Source of the DNA: Oscillospiraceae bacterium
GTDB taxonomy: Bacteria > Bacillota_A > Clostridia > Oscillospirales > Oscillospiraceae
Direction: 5' to 3'
Length of the DNA: 23,713 nucleotides
Assembly: GCA_017540945.1 (NCBI GenBank)
Contig: JAFYAB010000129.1
Coordinates: 1 to 23,713 of the forward strand
Shown: positions 21,607 through 23,713 of the stretch, piece after piece
Position numbering within the stretch: position 1 is the stretch's first letter
How the letters are laid out: each line of letters begins with the position of its first letter
Notes under the pieces: generated by a model
The model's database searches: none
What the model was told of the DNA's origin: nothing
What the model saw: only the letters and a program-made list of their open reading frames with translations
Program-made: the position numbers and the translations under genes

Positions 21607-22152
21607 TTATCGAATGATCTTCGACGGCTTCAGATAGCGCTCCTGCTCAGAGAAGACGCAGCCGCAGTATTTCTGCATGTAGAAGCCCAGCTCCCGGGCC
21701 CGTTCCTGCCCCTGGCGGAACAGAGGCCGGAAGTCCCGATACTGGAAGCGGATGTGAAATTCGTCGGCAGCCCGTTCGGCGACTTCCTTCAGCAGCTCGT
21801 GGTTCTGGTAGGGGGAGATGAAAAGGCTGGAGCTGAAGCTGTCAAAGCCGTTCCGGGCGGCGAAGTCCGCGGCGCTGAACAGCCGCATCTCATAGCACTT
21901 GACACAGCGCCCCTCGATGTCCTCCGCCACGGCTCGGACGAAGGGCCGCAGGCCGTAGTCGTCCCGCTCCACCAAGGGCAGGGAGATGGAGGCGGCGTAG
22001 TCCCGCAGGCAGTTGCGGCGGGATCGGTATTCGGTGAAGGGGTGGATGTTGGGATTGTACCAATAGGCGGTCAGCTCCTGACCGTCGGCGCGCAGAGTGT
22101 CGATGCACATATTGGCGCAGGGCGCGCAGCAGACATGCAGCAGGGTTTTCAT
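21607..22152 (-). CDS. queH: Epoxyqueuosine reductase QueH
   Basis: QueH reduces epoxyqueuosine in tRNA to queuosine, replacing QueG. The 181-residue protein has the family's Cys set: HVCCAPCANMC at the N-terminus, GRCVKCYEMR in the middle and KYCGCVFSEQE near the end, which hold iron-sulfur and metal sites. The YNPNIHPFTEY and SSSLFISPYQNHE motifs are typical. A GAGGTG site precedes the ATG, with a consensus promoter. It probably forms an operon with the macro-domain gene. Confidence 0.96.
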   Translation of the reverse strand: MKTLLHVCCAPCANMCIDTLRADGQELTAYWYNPNIHPFTEYRSRRNCLRDYAASISLPLVERDDYGLRPFVRAVAEDIEGRCVKCYEMRLFSAADFAARNGFDSFSSSLFISPYQNHELLKEVAERAADEFHIRFQYRDFRPLFRQGQERARELGFYMQKYCGCVFSEQERYLKPSKIIR

Positions 22153-22181
22153 GGCAGCACCTCATTTCGGGTTCTGCCTCT

Positions 22182-22210
22182 ATTTTATCGCGCTTTTTCT
22201 GTTCTGTCAA
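22182..22210 (-). promoter_or_regulatory. SigA-type promoter for queH
   Basis: TTGACA (22205-22210), a 17-base spacer and TAAAAT (22182-22187) on the minus strand. It lies 30 bases before the queH ATG; the leader is too short for a preQ1 riboswitch. Confidence 0.87.
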
Positions 22211-22261
22211 CAGGCAGACCGGACTGCCCCGCAGGGGGGGACAATTTGAATTTGCGCAGGC

Positions 22262-22352
22262 GCAGGGGTCGATGTGGGCGTCGCCCCTTTCCACGGTCCG
22301 CAGGGAGGGCCGATGTGGGCATACTTCGTGACTCTTCGAGTTCGGCTCCTAC
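22262..22352. repeat. Long-form hairpin repeat overlapping the end of bioY
   Basis: A degenerate short unit with a GTCGATGTGGGCG core (22266-22287) is followed by a long-type unit whose 20-base insert, ACTTCGTGACTCTTCGAGTT, is identical to that of the 708-1247 array. The right end (GGCTCCTAC) contains the bioY stop codon, read as TAG on the minus strand. Confidence 0.85.
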
Positions 22353-22909
22353 GGGCAATCTCGACAAATCCCGTTTTTCAGAAGCCTATGGGCCAGAGTC
22401 ACCCCCAGGACGGACGCGGCGGCGGCTTTGAGCAGATCGAAGCCGATAAAGGGCACGACGCAGACCGCCAGCGCCTCTGCGAAGGTCCGACCCGTCACAA
22501 GCGCAAATTGCGCGGTTCCGCAGGAATAGCACAGAGCGATTGAAAGCAGACAGCCCGCAAAGGCCAGCGCGTATTCCGCCCAACGACCGCGTATCGCAAT
22601 GGCGCGGAAGCAACGGATCACTGGCACCATCAGCAGATAGGACCAAATATAGCCCCCCGTAGGCCCCGGGAGGGCTGTGACGCCGGTGTTGCCGCCGGAG
22701 AAGAGCGGCAGAAACAGTCCGATCAGCAGATAGACCAGTACGGAGAGCTGGGCGCCGGCCCAGTCCAGGGTTACGGCGCAGAGCATGACGGCAAAGATCT
22801 GCAGCGCAAAGGGTACCGGTCCAATCGGAACCACCAGGAGGGAACAGATGCAGAGAAAGGCTGCGAAGACCGCACAGCTGGTCAGCCGCAGGATTTTTTT
22901 ATGATTCAT
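22349..22909 (-). CDS. bioY: BioY biotin transporter substrate-binding component
   Basis: BioY is the S-component of biotin ECF transporters. The 186-residue protein has about six hydrophobic segments, and the central loop VTALPGPTGGYIWSYLLM is the family signature. The ATG at 22909 is preferred over an in-frame GTG at 22918, because GGTGAT sits just before it. The last two codons and the stop lie inside a hairpin repeat. A BirA-like operator overlaps its promoter, so biotin repression is likely. It may work with an EcfA/EcfT module encoded elsewhere. Confidence 0.95.
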   Translation of the reverse strand: MNHKKILRLTSCAVFAAFLCICSLLVVPIGPVPFALQIFAVMLCAVTLDWAGAQLSVLVYLLIGLFLPLFSGGNTGVTALPGPTGGYIWSYLLMVPVIRCFRAIAIRGRWAEYALAFAGCLLSIALCYSCGTAQFALVTGRTFAEALAVCVVPFIGFDLLKAAAASVLGVTLAHRLLKNGICRDCP

Positions 22910-22939
22910 CAGGATCACCGCCTTCTTTGTTCTGCCTCT

Positions 22940-22994
22940 ATCGTAGCTCGAAACAGGGGAAATGTCAACCTTTTTTGATGATTTAAGGTTGACA
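22940..22994 (-). promoter_or_regulatory. bioY promoter with overlapping BirA-like operator
   Basis: On the minus strand TTGACA (22963-22968), 17 bases, TACGAT (22940-22945). The -35 lies inside an inverted repeat of 10-bp arms (TGTCAACCTT at 22963-22972 and AAGGTTGACA at 22985-22994) with a 12-base spacer. The arms contain TGTCAACC and GGTTGACA, close to the Firmicutes BirA box, though the half-site spacing (16 bases) is slightly longer than the usual 14-15. Confidence 0.8.
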
Positions 22995-23027
22995 ATTTGA
23001 AAAAACGACGCAAAACCATACCGCCGC

Positions 23028-23056
23028 TTGACAATCGAACAAATGTTTGATATAAT
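23028..23056 (+). promoter_or_regulatory. Consensus promoter with LexA-like box in its spacer
   Basis: TTGACA (23028-23033), a 17-base spacer and TATAAT (23051-23056) match the SigA consensus exactly. Within the spacer CGAAC-AAAT-GTTTG (23036-23049) matches the Gram-positive LexA box CGAAC-N4-GTTCG at nine of ten positions. The position would allow repression by blocking RNA polymerase. Confidence 0.8.
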
Positions 23057-23076
23057 GCAGACAGGGGGGTGAGGAC

Positions 23077-23349
23077 ATGGAATTCAGCACCAATGTGGAC
23101 ATGATCTCGGTCTGCAGCGCGGACGGGAGCTTGCTGCCCCTGCGCTTCCGCTTTGAGGATCGGGATCAAGGTATTCGGCGGGTCCAGGTGCTGGAGGTCC
23201 TGGCCTGCCGGGAAATCAAGTATGTCAATGTGGAGGCCTACGAATACACCTGTCGCACGAAAAGCGAAGACCGGGAGGAGCTGATGCGCGTCCGCTACGC
23301 CGTCCGCTCCCACCGATGGAGTCTGTTTCAGGGCGAACGATGCAGATGA
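23077..23349 (+). CDS. Small protein of unknown function (90 aa), probably SOS-regulated
   Basis: The ATG at 23077 follows GGGGGGTGAGGAC, a good ribosome site, and a perfect promoter carries a LexA-like box upstream. The soluble product has a pattern of short beta-strands (MISVCSADGSLLPLRFRFED, then RRVQVLEVLACREI, then YEYTCRTKSED) and a basic C-terminus (RVRYAVRSHRW). It looks like a compact beta-rich domain. No family is recognised. The promoter suggests a DNA-damage role; the neighbouring genes (bioY, an unknown gene) give no further hint. Confidence 0.8.
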   Translation: MEFSTNVDMISVCSADGSLLPLRFRFEDRDQGIRRVQVLEVLACREIKYVNVEAYEYTCRTKSEDREELMRVRYAVRSHRWSLFQGERCR

Positions 23350-23356
23350 TTTCAAA

Positions 23357-23384
23357 GACCCGCGGAGCCGAAGCTCCGCGGGTC
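23357..23384. terminator. 12-bp perfect hairpin between convergent genes
   Basis: GACCCGCGGAGC and GCTCCGCGGGTC form a perfect stem with a CGAA loop. T tracts are short on both strands (TTT on minus). It lies eight bases after the stop of the 90-residue gene and 26 bases from the convergent gene, and may act on both. Confidence 0.7.
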
Positions 23385-23409
23385 ACAATTATTTCAGCTT
23401 GCGCGGGTT

Positions 23410-23706
23410 TTACGACGGAAATGCGGCCTTGACCGCATCCACGTAGTGGAGCAGGGCGTTGAACAGGGCCAGCTCTTCCTCGCTGGCATACGGATTCAGC
23501 CGGGCCTCCCGGGCATAGCCCTCCACGGACCAGGTCAGCGGCGTGCCGACCTCTTCGCCGTCCGCCATCGGAACAAAGTCGTACAGGGTCCGCATGTCTT
23601 CCGCCTCGAAGCCATCGTAATCCGCGACCCAGACAGAGCCGCGCTTCTTGGCGTCGATGGTATCCTTCACGCTGCCGTCCTCGTGGTTTTTGATCCGCAC
23701 CTTCAT
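23410..23706 (-). CDS. Unknown protein (98 aa) at the window edge
   Basis: The ORF starts at an ATG seven bases from the window end, so its ribosome site cannot be seen and it might begin further upstream. It is acidic overall, with mixed beta and helix: MKVRIKNHEDGSVKDTIDAK, then RGSVWVADYDGF, and a C-terminal helix (SEEELALFNALLHYVDAVKA). There are no membrane segments or known catalytic motifs. Family not recognised. Confidence 0.65.
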   Translation of the reverse strand: MKVRIKNHEDGSVKDTIDAKKRGSVWVADYDGFEAEDMRTLYDFVPMADGEEVGTPLTWSVEGYAREARLNPYASEEELALFNALLHYVDAVKAAFPS

Positions 23707-23713
23707 GGTCTCG

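Noticed and set aside
22153..22210. preQ1 riboswitch before queH
   Set aside because: The leader between the promoter and the ATG is about 25 bases, too short for the aptamer plus expression platform.

Overview
The window reads as a GC-rich Bacillota chromosome, most likely a gut Clostridia / Oscillospiraceae-type bacterium. This is inferred from strong AGGAGG ribosome sites, SigA-type TTGACA/TATAAT promoters with 17-base spacers, an S-layer-homology (SLH) surface protein, a DUF6273-type protein, a type III pantothenate kinase, QueH, BioY with a BirA-like operator and a Gram-positive LexA-like box. No rRNA, tRNA, CRISPR array or complete transposase gene was seen.

Layout. Positions 1-707 have no convincing gene; they hold variable-core palindromes and an orphan terminator. 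Positions 708-1247 are an exact 11-unit tandem array of hairpin repeats. A minus-strand operon (5192 to 1256) follows: a 58-residue protein, an ECF-like sigma factor with a transmembrane helix and TEP-rich linker, a C-terminal beta-rich region separated from it by a one-base frameshift, and an SLH protein. Next, on the minus strand, come an HD-domain protein, a small unknown protein, a cysteine-less ArsC/Spx-like protein, a five-copy 45-bp repeat and truA. A 40-residue ORF, a 123-bp MITE-like element, an alpha/beta hydrolase and a small membrane protein lead to coaX and a metallophosphoesterase.

From 11143 a plus-strand trio of unrecognised genes is translationally coupled. It converges on a minus-strand run (16681 to 12302): trpS, a TagO/WecA-type transferase, UDP-GlcNAc 2-epimerase and a lipoprotein. 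The transferase and epimerase suggest cell-wall polysaccharide synthesis. Plus-strand genes follow for a PRK06851-like P-loop ATPase (frameshifted) and a VWA protein. Then, on the minus strand, come a zinc-ribbon/DUF6273 membrane protein, a macro-domain fusion protein with queH, and bioY. The right edge has a 90-residue unknown gene (plus) under a consensus promoter carrying a LexA-like box, and a 98-residue unknown gene (minus).

Two themes stand out. First, hairpin repeats that share a GTAGGG start and a pyrimidine-rich end but carry different palindromic cores fill many intergenic gaps; one copy supplies the bioY stop codon and two lie inside a MITE-like element with target duplication. Second, two genes are each interrupted by one extra C in a C run, at the same in-frame context ACC-CCC-C. 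The most unusual protein architecture is the membrane-tethered sigma factor with a predicted extracellular domain, encoded beside an S-layer protein.
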